Shown: positions 15,882 to 24,494 of the stretch, one piece after another
Layout of the letters: each line of letters starts with the position of its first letter
How positions within the stretch are numbered: position 1 is the first letter of the stretch
Program-made: the position numbers and the translations under genes
Assembly: GCA_025194985.1 (NCBI GenBank)
Contig: JAOANE010000003.1
Location: 30,032 to 94,031 of the forward strand
Length of the DNA stretch: 64,000 nt
Source of the DNA: Regnicoccus frigidus
GTDB taxonomy: Bacteria > Cyanobacteriota > Cyanobacteriia > PCC-6307 > Cyanobiaceae
Reading direction: 5' to 3'
The notes under the pieces: generated by a model
Database searches by the model: none
Told to the model about the DNA's origin: nothing
What the model saw: only the letters and a program-made list of their open reading frames with translations

Positions 15882-16819
15882 CCAGCACGCCGTCGCGCCC
15901 CAACCTGCCAGCCATCGCTGGGCTGGTCTTCTGGATCGGGCTGCTGGTCTGGTTCAGCTTCTGGATGGGCCAGCAGTCCTTCGGCTGGCTGCCGGTGCAG
16001 GCCTCCAGCGCCGCACCCCTGGTGGATGGCCTGTTCAGCTTCGAGACAGCCGTTGCCACCTTCGTCTTCGCCGGGGTGGTGTCGGTGATGGCCTGGGTGA
16101 TGCTGTTCAACCGGGCGGCGAAGTACGACATCAGTGACGCAGAGCCGATCGAGGGCAACACCAAGCTCGAGATCATCTGGACGGTGATTCCACTGCTGCT
16201 GGTCATGGGGATCGCCTATTACACGATCGATGTGAACCGCCAGATCGGTCTGATCGGACCGATGGACCATGTGCACGGCGATCGGCTGGCCAGTGATCAG
16301 CAGCCCGCCAGCGGTGCCGCCGTGGCCCCGCAGGCCGAGATCGAGGTGATCGCCCGCCAGTGGTCGTGGGAGTTCCGCTACCCCGGTGCGGCAGTCAGCG
16401 CCACCGAGCTGCACCTGCCGTTGGATCGCCGGGTGGGATTGCAGCTGCGCAGCGAGGACGTGATCCATGGCTTCTACGTGCCGGCGTTCCGGCTCAAGCA
16501 GCAGGTGATCCCGGGCCGCTCGATCGCCTTTTTCCTCACACCCACCCGGGAGGGCCGCTACCGGCTGCGGGATTCGGAATACAGCGGCACCTGGTTCGCC
16601 GCCAACCAGGTGGATGTGGTGGTCCAGAGCGAAACCGACTACCAGGACTGGCTGCGCCGGGCCAGCCGCCTGCCGCTGCAGCCCGGACTCAGCGATGCCT
16701 CCAGGGAGTACGCCCTGCGCCAGAGCCGCACGCGGCCGTCGGGATACGCCACTGTGGTTCCTGCGCCGCCGCCGATGGTGAACGTCCCCGGCTCCAACAC
16801 CCTTCCCCACGACGGTTGA
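15878..16819 (+). CDS. ctaC: Heme-copper oxidase subunit II lacking CuA ligands
   Basis: 313 residues. Two TM helices (about 14-30 and 57-77) and a periplasmic cupredoxin domain with QWSWEFRYPG (161-170) and DVIHGFYVPAFRLKQ (His197). In CuA-type subunits the loop reads CxExCGxxHxxM; here it is D232-S-E-Y-S236-G-T-W-F240-A-A-N243, so both Cys, the second His and the Met are replaced. This matches the alternative oxidase (ARTO/CtaCII) of cyanobacteria, thought to take electrons from quinol or another donor and not from cytochrome c via CuA. Starts by a 4-bp overlap with DUF2231 B. Confidence 0.93.
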   Translation: MTSTPSRPNLPAIAGLVFWIGLLVWFSFWMGQQSFGWLPVQASSAAPLVDGLFSFETAVATFVFAGVVSVMAWVMLFNRAAKYDISDAEPIEGNTKLEIIWTVIPLLLVMGIAYYTIDVNRQIGLIGPMDHVHGDRLASDQQPASGAAVAPQAEIEVIARQWSWEFRYPGAAVSATELHLPLDRRVGLQLRSEDVIHGFYVPAFRLKQQVIPGRSIAFFLTPTREGRYRLRDSEYSGTWFAANQVDVVVQSETDYQDWLRRASRLPLQPGLSDASREYALRQSRTRPSGYATVVPAPPPMVNVPGSNTLPHDG

Positions 16820-16826
16820 TCGCGCC

Positions 16827-18530
16827 ATGACCATCACCCCTTTCGATCCGGGCCTCAGCGCCGCCCCCACGCCGCAGCCCAAGGCTCCGAACAGCTGGAA
16901 GCGTTACTTCAGCTTCAACACCGATGCCAAGGTGATCGGGATTCAATACATCGCCACCGCCCTGATCTTTCTGTTGGTCGGCGGGCTGCTGGCCATGATC
17001 ATGCGCGGCGAATTGATCACCCCTGAGGCTGATCTTGTTGATCGAACGGTGTACAACGGCCTCTACACCATGCATGGCACGATCATGCTGTTCCTGTTCA
17101 TGTTCCCGGTACTCAATGGGCTCAACAACCTCCTGATCCCCTGCATGATCGGCGCCCCGGACATGGCCTTTCCGCGGCTGAATGCGGCGGCCTTCTGGCT
17201 TGTGCCCGTCTTCGGTGTGATCCTGATGGCCAGCTTCCTGGTGCCGGGTGGTCCGGCCGCCTCCGGCTGGTGGTCCTATCCGCCGGTGAGCCTGCAGAAC
17301 CCGCTGGGCTTCCTGATCAACGGCGAGGCGCTCTGGATTGTGGCCGTGGCCCTCTCGGGTGTGTCCTCGATCATGGGGGCGATCAACTTTGTGACCACGA
17401 TCCTGCGCATGCGGGCGCCGGGGATGACCCTGTTCCGGATGCCGATCTTCTGCTGGACGGCGCTCTCCGCCCAGATCATTCAATTGATCGGCCTGCCGGC
17501 CCTCACCGGTGGCGCCCTGATGTTGTTGTTTGACCTGGTGGTGGGCACCTCGTTTTACAGGCCGGAGGGCGGCGGTGATCCGGTGCTCTATCAACACTTC
17601 TTCTGGTTTTATTCCCACCCCGCCGTCTATGTGATCATCCTGCCGGTGTTCGGGGTGTTCTCCGAGCTGTTTCCGGTCTATGCCCGCAAGCCTCTCTTCG
17701 GCTATCGCTTTGTGGCGATGGCCTCGTTGGTGATTGTGGCGCTGAGCCTGGTGGTCTGGGTGCACCACATGTTCCCCAGCGGCGTGCCCCAGTGGATGCG
17801 TGATCTGTTCATGGTCACCACCATGCTGATCGCCGTGCCCACCGGCATCAAGGTGTTCGCCTGGCTCGCCACACTCTGGGGCGGCAAGTTACGGCTGAAT
17901 ACGCCGATGCTGTTTGCCCTCGGCGGCCTGTTCAACTTCGTGTTTGCCGGCGTCACCGGCATCATGCTGGCCACGGTGCCGGTGGACATCCATGTGAACA
18001 ACACCTATTTTGTGGTGGGGCACTTTCACTACGTGATTTATGGCGCTGCCACCATGGGCGTGTATGCCGCGATCTATCACTGGTTCCCTAAATTCACCGG
18101 CAAGATGTATTACGAGGGCCTGGGGCAGCTCCATTTCCTGCTCACCTTCATCGGCACCAACCTGAATTTCTTCCCGATGCACCCGCTCGGGCTGATGGGC
18201 ATGCCCCGCCGGGTGTCGTCCTACGACCCGGAATTCGCCTTCTGGAATGTGCTTGCCAGCCTCGGTGCCTTTCTGCTGGGGGTCTCGATCATTCCCTTCC
18301 TGCTCAATCTGGTCAGCTCACTGGTGCGCGGCAAGCAGGCGCCGGCCAACCCCTGGAACGCGATCGGCCTGGAGTGGCTGCTGCCCTCGCCACCTCCGGC
18401 CGAGAACTTCGAGGAGAACGTACCCACCGTGATCAGCGGCCCCTACGGCTACGGCAGCGGCCTTCCCCTGGTGGAACACCAGGAGCGCTATCCCCGCGCC
18501 ACTGATTTCCTCGCCACTGGGCAGGCCTGA
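16827..18530 (+). CDS. ctaD: Heme-copper oxidase subunit I (alternative oxidase type)
   Basis: 567 residues, 12 TM helices, the catalytic subunit. Visible ligands: His83 (TMHGTIMLF) and His401-region (VVGHFHYV, His399/His401) for the hemes, His264 with Tyr268 in YSHPAVYVIILP, and HH313-314 for CuB. Lys342 lies in VPTGIKVF (K-channel). The motif is YSHPAVY instead of HPEVY, so the D-channel glutamate is replaced by Ala and a Tyr-Ser precedes it, as in A2-type oxidases. It lies 7 bp after ctaC and 4 bp before ctaE. Confidence 0.95.
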   Translation: MTITPFDPGLSAAPTPQPKAPNSWKRYFSFNTDAKVIGIQYIATALIFLLVGGLLAMIMRGELITPEADLVDRTVYNGLYTMHGTIMLFLFMFPVLNGLNNLLIPCMIGAPDMAFPRLNAAAFWLVPVFGVILMASFLVPGGPAASGWWSYPPVSLQNPLGFLINGEALWIVAVALSGVSSIMGAINFVTTILRMRAPGMTLFRMPIFCWTALSAQIIQLIGLPALTGGALMLLFDLVVGTSFYRPEGGGDPVLYQHFFWFYSHPAVYVIILPVFGVFSELFPVYARKPLFGYRFVAMASLVIVALSLVVWVHHMFPSGVPQWMRDLFMVTTMLIAVPTGIKVFAWLATLWGGKLRLNTPMLFALGGLFNFVFAGVTGIMLATVPVDIHVNNTYFVVGHFHYVIYGAATMGVYAAIYHWFPKFTGKMYYEGLGQLHFLLTFIGTNLNFFPMHPLGLMGMPRRVSSYDPEFAFWNVLASLGAFLLGVSIIPFLLNLVSSLVRGKQAPANPWNAIGLEWLLPSPPPAENFEENVPTVISGPYGYGSGLPLVEHQERYPRATDFLATGQA

Positions 18531-18534
18531 AGCG

Positions 18535-19170
18535 ATGACCCTCACCCCCGCCAGCCCAGATCCCCTCTCAGGCCTTGATCAGAACGCCGGCCCGACTGAC
18601 GGCCACGCGTCCGGTCACAGCAGCCATGCCAACCACAGCCTGACGGGATTCATCATTTTTCTGTGCTCCGAGAGCATTATTTTCTTCGCCTTCTTCACCG
18701 GCTACGCGGTGTTAAAGCTCTCCTCGCTCAACTGGCTCCCCCCTGGCGTGGAGGGCCTGGAGTGGCGCACGCCCCTGGCTTACACGGCGGTGCTGGTGTC
18801 CAGCAGCGGCACGATCGCCCTGGCCGAATGGTTCCTGAATCGCGGCAACCTCTGGGGATTCCGTGCCTTCTGGTTGCTGAGCATGGCCATGGGCACGGTC
18901 TTTCTCTATGGCCAGGCGGTGGAGTGGGCTGGGCTGTCCTTTGGCATCACCAGCGGCAGCTTCGGCAGCTGCTTCTACCTGCTCACGGGCTTCCACGGCC
19001 TGCATGTGGCCAGCGGCGTCCTGCTGATGGGGCTGATGCTGATTCGTTCCTTCCGCGCCGGCAATTATGAAGGCGGCGAGCAGGGGGTGGTGGCCGCCTC
19101 GCTGTTCTGGCATTTCGTCGATGTGATCTGGGTGCTGCTGTTCCTTCTGCTTTACGCCTGGCCGGCATGA
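18535..19170 (+). CDS. ctaE: Heme-copper oxidase subunit III
   Basis: 211 residues with about five TM helices. Family features: GFIIFLCSESIIFFAFFTGYAV near the N-terminus (with the Glu of the SE pair), a GFHGLHVASGVLLMG motif and the C-terminal WHFVDVIWVLLFLLLY. It stabilises subunit I and its proton path. It has an N-terminal His/Gly-rich stretch (DGHASGHSSHANH). Its stop overlaps the GMC start by 4 bp (ATGA), which places the flavoprotein firmly in the operon. Confidence 0.95.
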   Translation: MTLTPASPDPLSGLDQNAGPTDGHASGHSSHANHSLTGFIIFLCSESIIFFAFFTGYAVLKLSSLNWLPPGVEGLEWRTPLAYTAVLVSSSGTIALAEWFLNRGNLWGFRAFWLLSMAMGTVFLYGQAVEWAGLSFGITSGSFGSCFYLLTGFHGLHVASGVLLMGLMLIRSFRAGNYEGGEQGVVAASLFWHFVDVIWVLLFLLLYAWPA

Positions 19171-20672
19171 TCATTGACGACGCCCACTACGACATGATCG
19201 TGATCGGCAGCGGCGCCGCTGGAGGCACCGTGGCGGCTTCCCTGGCCGCCAAAGGCCGCAGGGTCCTGATCCTGGAGCGGGGCGGCTCCCTGCCCCTGGA
19301 AGACCAGAACGTCTCCGATGTCGATCTCTTTCAGAAGGATCGCTATCACCCCAGTGAACAGTGGTTCGGCACCGACGGTGACCCCTTCAACCCCCAGGCG
19401 ATCTATGCCCTGGGCGGCAACACCAAGATCTGGGGCGCCGTGCTTGAACGCATGCGCGAGGCCGAGTTCGACGGCCTGGCGATGCAGGAAGGTCAGGCCC
19501 CGCGCTGGGGCCTCAGCTACGCCGAGCTGGCCCCCTGGTATGACCGGGCCGAAGCCCTGTACAGGGTCCACGGGCAGGCTGGCATCGATCCCACCGAGCC
19601 AGCACGGGCCACCGACTTTCCCCACCGGCCCCTGGCGATCGAGCCCTTTCTCGAGCCGCTGCGCTCGGCCCTGGAGCGGCAGGGTTGCCGTCCCTACGAC
19701 CTGCCACTCACCTGGTCAGAAGATCCAGAGGATCCCAGCGGCGATGCCGAGTTGTTCGGTGTGGCCGCCGCCCTGAAGCACCCGGCCACCCAGCTGCGCA
19801 CCGGGGCCAAGGTCACCCGCCTGCACGTGAACCCCAGTGGCAGCGACGTGCGGGGGGTGGAGGCGGTGATCGACGGCCAGAGCTGGCTGTTCCGCGGCGA
19901 CCAGGTGGTGCTCGCCGCCGGGGCGATCAACACCCCCGCCATCCTGCTGGCGTCGGCCAGTGATCGCCATCCCGAAGGGCTGGCCAACGGCTCAGGCCAG
20001 GTGGGCCGCAATCTGATGAAGTTGCAGCTCAGCGCGATTCTGCAGCTGGCCACATCAGCCAATTCCGCTCGCTATCCCCGCAGCCTCGGCGTCAACGACT
20101 ACTACTGGGGCGATCAGAACGTCAGTTTTCCGCTCGGCCATATCGAGAACGGCGGCGGCGTTCTTCAGGATCCGCTCTTCGCCGAATCGCCGCCGGTGCT
20201 GTCGCTGGTCACGAAGCTGCTGCCCAACGCAACCTTGGCCCAGCTCGCCTCCCGCTCGGTCTGTTGGTGGGCCACCAGCGCCGTGCTGCCAGACCCTGAA
20301 AACCGCATCACCCTGCGCAACAAGCGGATTCGCATTCAATACCTGGCCAACAATCTCGAAGCCCACGACCGGCTGGTTTACCGCTGGCTCGACACCCTGC
20401 AGGCCGTTGAAGCCGACCCCCAGACCCAGGTGGTCAAGAAAGCCTGGATCCATCCCCGTGGCGAGGCGCCGCTGGCGGTGATGGGCTACGCCTGCGGCAC
20501 CTGCCGGATGGGCAGCGATCCCGCCATCTCCGTGGTGGGCCTCAACGGCCGTAGTCACGAAGTGGGCAACTTGACCGTGGCCGACGCCAGTGTTTTTCCC
20601 AGCTGCCCAGGCCTCTCGCCCGGCCTGACGGTGATCGCCAACGCCCTTCGCTTGGCTGAAGCGATCGCCTGA
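19167..20672 (+). CDS. GMC-family FAD oxidoreductase of the oxidase operon
   Basis: 501 residues. The N-terminal MIVIGSGAAGGTVAASLAAK is the FAD-binding GxGxxG turn with the following ERGG; the C-terminal MGYACGTCRMGSDPA and NLTVADASVFPSCPGLSPGL are the GMC signature and end domain. The His that usually precedes GTCRMG is not there (YAC instead), and the end-domain Asn/His position reads LSPGL, so the catalytic base is unclear. No signal peptide. Substrate unknown; placement suggests it passes electrons to the same membrane pool that the CuA-less oxidase consumes. Confidence 0.85.
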   Translation: MIIDDAHYDMIVIGSGAAGGTVAASLAAKGRRVLILERGGSLPLEDQNVSDVDLFQKDRYHPSEQWFGTDGDPFNPQAIYALGGNTKIWGAVLERMREAEFDGLAMQEGQAPRWGLSYAELAPWYDRAEALYRVHGQAGIDPTEPARATDFPHRPLAIEPFLEPLRSALERQGCRPYDLPLTWSEDPEDPSGDAELFGVAAALKHPATQLRTGAKVTRLHVNPSGSDVRGVEAVIDGQSWLFRGDQVVLAAGAINTPAILLASASDRHPEGLANGSGQVGRNLMKLQLSAILQLATSANSARYPRSLGVNDYYWGDQNVSFPLGHIENGGGVLQDPLFAESPPVLSLVTKLLPNATLAQLASRSVCWWATSAVLPDPENRITLRNKRIRIQYLANNLEAHDRLVYRWLDTLQAVEADPQTQVVKKAWIHPRGEAPLAVMGYACGTCRMGSDPAISVVGLNGRSHEVGNLTVADASVFPSCPGLSPGLTVIANALRLAEAIA

Positions 20673-20747
20673 GCGGGGTCTGGAATCGGATCGCCTGAGC
20701 CGTTCCCTTTAGGGTGGTGGCCCAGGATTTGGCAGAGGTGATCGTTC

Positions 20748-21047
20748 ATGGCCGAGGCCAGAGATAACGGCTCCCAGAGCGGCCTGCTGGCCAGCGTCAT
20801 TGGCGGTGCCGTGCTCGGCGCGGCAGGACTGGCTTGGTGGCTGTTATCGGAAGCGGAACGGCGACGGTTGGCCCTGCGCCAGCGCCGTAGCGTCCGGCTC
20901 TCCCGCCTGCAGGAAGGGTCACGGGATGGGGAGCTCGGCGGCCAACGTCCGCTGATGGACTCCGAACTGCAGCACAAGGTCAAGGAGCTGAACCGGGCAA
21001 TCGAAGACGTGCGCCGCCAGCTCGAAGGCCTCAGCCCCGAGAGCTGA
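20748..21047 (+). CDS. Small membrane-anchored protein, unknown function
   Basis: 99 residues: a Ser/Gly-rich start, one TM segment (about residues 12-32, LLASVIGGAVLGAAGLAWWLL), a strongly basic stretch (ERRRLALRQRRSVRLSRL) and a C-terminal coiled-coil-like segment (LQHKVKELNRAIEDVRRQLEGL). I do not recognise a family. A TAGGGT at about 20711 could be a -10 element. It lies between the oxidase operon and ilvD. Confidence 0.7.
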   Translation: MAEARDNGSQSGLLASVIGGAVLGAAGLAWWLLSEAERRRLALRQRRSVRLSRLQEGSRDGELGGQRPLMDSELQHKVKELNRAIEDVRRQLEGLSPES

Positions 21048-21104
21048 GGGGAGTGCCAAAGCCGGGTCTGGCGAATCGTTAGGTTGCTATCCGCCTCCCT
21101 GCCG

Positions 21105-22781
21105 ATGCCCATGCTCCGTTCCGCCGCGATCACCGCCGGGGTCCAGCGCTCCCCGAACCGGGCCATGCTGCGGGCCGTTGGCTTCGGCGACGGCGACTTC
21201 GACAAGCCGATCATTGGCATCGCCAATGGGTACAGCACGATCACGCCCTGCAACATCGGCCTCAACGCCTTGACCGAGCGGGCCGTGGTTGCCGCGCGGG
21301 AGGCGGGCGCCATGCCGCAGACGTTTGGCACCATCACCGTCAGCGACGGCATCTCGATGGGCACCGAGGGGATGAAATATTCGCTGGTGTCGCGCGAGGT
21401 GATCGCCGATTCGATCGAAACCGCCTGCAACGCCCAGAGCATGGACGGGCTGCTGGCGATCGGCGGCTGCGACAAGAACATGCCCGGCGCCATGCTCGCC
21501 ATGGCCCGCATGGACATCCCGGCGATCTTTGTCTACGGCGGCACGATCAAGCCCGGCAAGCTCGGTCCCTGCGACCTCACCGTGGTCAGCGCTTTTGAGG
21601 CAGTGGGCCAGTTCTCCGGTGGCCGCATCGATGAGGCCGAACTGCTGGCGATCGAGAAGAACGCCTGCCCCGGTGCCGGCAGCTGCGGCGGCATGTTCAC
21701 CGCCAACACGATGAGTTCGGCCTTCGAGGCCATGGGCCTGAGCCTGTCGGGCAGCTCCACCATGGCGGCCGAAGACCCGGAGAAAGCCGAGAGCGCCGCC
21801 CGCTCCGCCGAGGTGCTGGTGGCCGCCATCGCCGCGAGCATCCGCCCCAGCGACCTGATCACCCGCGCCTCGATCGAGAACGCGATCAGCGTGATCATGG
21901 CGGTGGGTGGCTCCACCAATTCGGTGCTGCACCTGCTGGCGATCGCCCGCACCGCCGGCGTGCCGCTCTGCATCGACGATTTCGAAACCATCCGCCAGCG
22001 GGTGCCGGTGATCTGCGATCTCAAGCCCAGCGGCCGCTTCGTGACGGTGGATCTCCACAACGCCGGCGGTATCCCCCAGGTGATGAAGCTGCTGCTCGAT
22101 GCCGGCCTGCTGCACGGCGACTGCCCGACGATCGAAGGCAAAACCCTGGCCGAACTGCTCGCTGCTGTGCCCAGTGCCCCCCCCGCGGGCCAGGAGGTAA
22201 TCAGGCCCCTGTCTGATCCGCTGTATGACCAGGGGCACCTCTCGATCCTGAAGGGCAACCTGGCCACCGAAGGCGCCGTTGCCAAGATCAGCGGCATCAA
22301 GACCACCACCATCACCGGGCCAGCCCGGGTGTTTGAGAGTGAGGAGAGCGGCCTTGAGGCCATCCTCGCCGGCGAGGTGGTGGCCGGCGATGTGGTGGTG
22401 ATCCGCAACGAGGGCCCCGTCGGTGGCCCCGGCATGCGCGAGATGCTCTCACCCACCGCCGCGATCATCGGCCAGGGACTGGGGGATTCGGTGGCCCTGA
22501 TCACCGATGGGCGCTTCAGTGGCGGCACCTATGGGCTGGTGGTCGGCCACGTGGCCCCCGAGGCCGCCGTCGGTGGCGCCATCGCCCTGATCCAGGACGG
22601 CGACACGATCACCGTCGACACCAGCCTGCGCCTGCTCCAGCTCAACGTGACCCCCGCCGAGCTGGAGCGCCGCCACGCCATCTGGTGCGCCCCCGAGCCC
22701 CGCTACCGCACCGGCGTGCTGGGCAAGTACGCCCGCCAGGTGAGCAGCAGCAGCCTGGGAGCGGTCACGGATCAACCCTGA
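21105..22781 (+). CDS. ilvD: Dihydroxy-acid dehydratase
   Basis: Third step of valine, leucine and isoleucine synthesis, with an Fe-S cluster. 558 residues. Motifs: NIGLNALTERAVVAAREAG, GGCDKNMPGAMLAM (cluster Cys), GACPGAGSCGGMFTANTMS-like segment near residue 190, GGSTNSVLHLLAIAR, EGPVGGPGMREML and DGRFSGGTYGLVVGHV. I used the ATG at 21105; the ATG at 21111 and a TTG at 21084 are also in frame. A TAGGTT at about 21080 may be its -10 box, giving a very short leader. Confidence 0.96.
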   Translation: MPMLRSAAITAGVQRSPNRAMLRAVGFGDGDFDKPIIGIANGYSTITPCNIGLNALTERAVVAAREAGAMPQTFGTITVSDGISMGTEGMKYSLVSREVIADSIETACNAQSMDGLLAIGGCDKNMPGAMLAMARMDIPAIFVYGGTIKPGKLGPCDLTVVSAFEAVGQFSGGRIDEAELLAIEKNACPGAGSCGGMFTANTMSSAFEAMGLSLSGSSTMAAEDPEKAESAARSAEVLVAAIAASIRPSDLITRASIENAISVIMAVGGSTNSVLHLLAIARTAGVPLCIDDFETIRQRVPVICDLKPSGRFVTVDLHNAGGIPQVMKLLLDAGLLHGDCPTIEGKTLAELLAAVPSAPPAGQEVIRPLSDPLYDQGHLSILKGNLATEGAVAKISGIKTTTITGPARVFESEESGLEAILAGEVVAGDVVVIRNEGPVGGPGMREMLSPTAAIIGQGLGDSVALITDGRFSGGTYGLVVGHVAPEAAVGGAIALIQDGDTITVDTSLRLLQLNVTPAELERRHAIWCAPEPRYRTGVLGKYARQVSSSSLGAVTDQP

Positions 22782-22799
22782 ACAAACAGCCCTGAACCA

Positions 22800-23258
22800 T
22801 CAGGACGGCTGAAGCGAGGGTCCCAGCAGGGCCCGCAGCCGCCGGGCCAGGGCTTCGAGCGGGGCGCCGCAGTCGGGGCGCTCGCAGCGCAGGCCACTCT
22901 CCCCATCCATCCAAACCGGGTGGTTGCCTTGCCAGAGCATGGGTTGCTGCGGCTGGGCCGGCCAGCTCAGCATCAAGTGCAGGTCTTCGCCGCTGCGGTA
23001 GATCTCCAGTTCGATGTCATCGAGCGGCAGGCGGGTGCCGTCGCTGCTGCGCGGCTGGATTCGCAAGGTGCAATCGAGCTGCTCTTCGCCGAAGCCATCG
23101 CCAGCCACCACGGCATGGAGATGGGGCTTGAGGCAGAGGTCTGCCGCCGCCGCCACCCGCCTGCAAAGGGCACCGGGCTCGCTCAAGGCACGGCACTCAA
23201 GGTAGAGCCCGGATCGCCACCAGCCCGAGGCGCAGCGGTCCGGCCCGGAAGCCGGCAT
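22800..23258 (-). CDS. Conserved protein of unknown function after CIA30 (start unsettled)
   Basis: An open frame with good cyanobacterial-style content from LYLECRALSEPGALCRR to the end, about 130 residues: a first half with LKPHLHAVVAGDGF and a second with IELEIYRSGEDLHLML, then CERPDCGAPLEALARRLRAL. I do not recognise the family. No ATG or GTG lies near the apparent N-terminus. An ATG at 23258 would overlap the CIA30 gene by 62 bp; a TTG at 23186 would not. The last gene of the gnd-pgl-CIA30 run. Confidence 0.55.
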   Translation of the reverse strand: MPASGPDRCASGWWRSGLYLECRALSEPGALCRRVAAAADLCLKPHLHAVVAGDGFGEEQLDCTLRIQPRSSDGTRLPLDDIELEIYRSGEDLHLMLSWPAQPQQPMLWQGNHPVWMDGESGLRCERPDCGAPLEALARRLRALLGPSLQPS

Positions 23259-23748
23259 TGAGCTGGCCGTCGTCGCCGAATTTCGAGTGCAGCACCTGCA
23301 GGCGGGTGATCCGGCAGGCATCGAAGCGCAGCGGCAGGTTGAGCGGCCGGGCCCGCACCGAGGGCCGCAACTGATCCAGGGGGATCTCCACCCGGCTGAC
23401 TCCATCCGCGCTGGTGTCGAATTCCGTCACCCAGCGCAGGCCTCCGGGGATCAGCTCGGTCAGGCCGGCCAGCCCATCGGTGCAGGCCACAGCCAGCTTG
23501 TAGCGGCGGCCATCGCCGCGCAGCTCCAGCTCAATGGCGCGGTAGGCACCCAGATCCAGGGGTGGGGAGAAGAGCGGCGAGCGACAGCTGACGAAGCCGC
23601 CGCCCTGCTCCACCACCTCGGCCTCCAGCACCAGCCCCTCGGGCCCCACCCGGCAGACGCCCGTGCTGTTGCCCCCCATGACGGTGTCGTTGAGGGCCAG
23701 CCAGCCGCTGAAACCATCACCGCTCACCACAAGCAAGGGGGTCGCCAT
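23197..23748 (-). CDS. CIA30 family protein
   Basis: 183 residues. FSGWLALNDTVMGGNSTGVCRV followed by GGGFVSCRSPLFSPPLDLGAY matches the CIA30 domain (complex I intermediate-associated protein 30), a galactose-binding-like beta sandwich. Mitochondrial members assist complex I assembly; cyanobacterial copies may act on NDH-1 or on other complexes, unproven. Its ATG at 23748 overlaps the pgl stop (TGATG), linking it to the pentose phosphate operon. Confidence 0.85.
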   Translation of the reverse strand: MATPLLVVSGDGFSGWLALNDTVMGGNSTGVCRVGPEGLVLEAEVVEQGGGFVSCRSPLFSPPLDLGAYRAIELELRGDGRRYKLAVACTDGLAGLTELIPGGLRWVTEFDTSADGVSRVEIPLDQLRPSVRARPLNLPLRFDACRITRLQVLHSKFGDDGQLNAGFRAGPLRLGLVAIRALP

Positions 23749-24494
23749 CAGGGCTGCTTCGTTGGATCCTCCAAGCCTGCCGCAGCGGCGGCATCGGCCA
23801 GGATCAGCACGGGGGTGCGGGGGCGCACCAGCCGGGCCGGCGTGCGGGCTGCGGGCTCGTTGGGATCGAGCAGCCGTTGCAGGGCCTGCTGTTTGCCAGA
23901 ACCACTCACCAGGATCACCACCTGCCGGGCCGCGCTCAGCACCGGCGCCGTAAAGGTGACCCGGGGCAGCCCCTTGCCCTCGCTGACCGTGACATTGCAA
24001 TCGACCACGCCGGTGGCGGCGGTGCCGGGGAAGAGCGAAGCGGTGTGGCCGTCATCGCCCAGCCCCAGCAGAATCAGATCGAAGATCGGCGGTTGGCCAG
24101 GGCAAAGCTGGGCCAGCAGCGCGTCGTAGGCGGCGGCGCCCCGTTCGGGGCTCTCCAGAGCGGTGGGGACCGGATGGAAGCAGGCCTGGGCCCCGGGGCC
24201 CTCAGCCAGCAGGGAACGGCGCAGCATCAGGGCATTGCTGGACGGGTCATCGGCCGGCACCCAGCGTTCATCGCCGAGCAGCACATCCACCCGCTGCCAG
24301 GGCAGGTGGTTGGCCGCCAGCAGGTGATAGGCCTGCTCCGGTGTGGTGCCGCCGGCCAGGGCGATCTGGGCCCGCTCCCGTTCCGCCAGGGCCAGATCGA
24401 TGCTGGCCGCGATCGTTTCGGCGGCCAGGCGCGAGAGTGCCGCCCGATCGGCCGCTGTTTCCAGCCGGTAGGAGGCCGGGGGCTGGGCGCTCAC
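23748..24494 (-). CDS. pgl: 6-Phosphogluconolactonase
   Basis: Hydrolyses 6-phosphogluconolactone, the second step of the oxidative pentose phosphate path. 248 residues: ALAGGTTPEQAYHLL, VLLGDERWVPADDPSSNALM and LLGLGDDGHTASLFPGT are the family's substrate and catalytic segments. I chose the GTG at 24494 because it overlaps the gnd stop (GTGA) and the family begins here; the frame is open further upstream inside gnd. The product feeds gnd directly upstream. Confidence 0.95.
   Translation of the reverse strand: MSAQPPASYRLETAADRAALSRLAAETIAASIDLALAERERAQIALAGGTTPEQAYHLLAANHLPWQRVDVLLGDERWVPADDPSSNALMLRRSLLAEGPGAQACFHPVPTALESPERGAAAYDALLAQLCPGQPPIFDLILLGLGDDGHTASLFPGTAATGVVDCNVTVSEGKGLPRVTFTAPVLSAARQVVILVSGSGKQQALQRLLDPNEPAARTPARLVRPRTPVLILADAAAAAGLEDPTKQP

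Noticed and set aside
15878..18530. Call as a standard cytochrome c (caa3/aa3) oxidase
   Set aside because: Subunit II lacks CuA ligands and subunit I has YSHPAVY instead of HPEVY.
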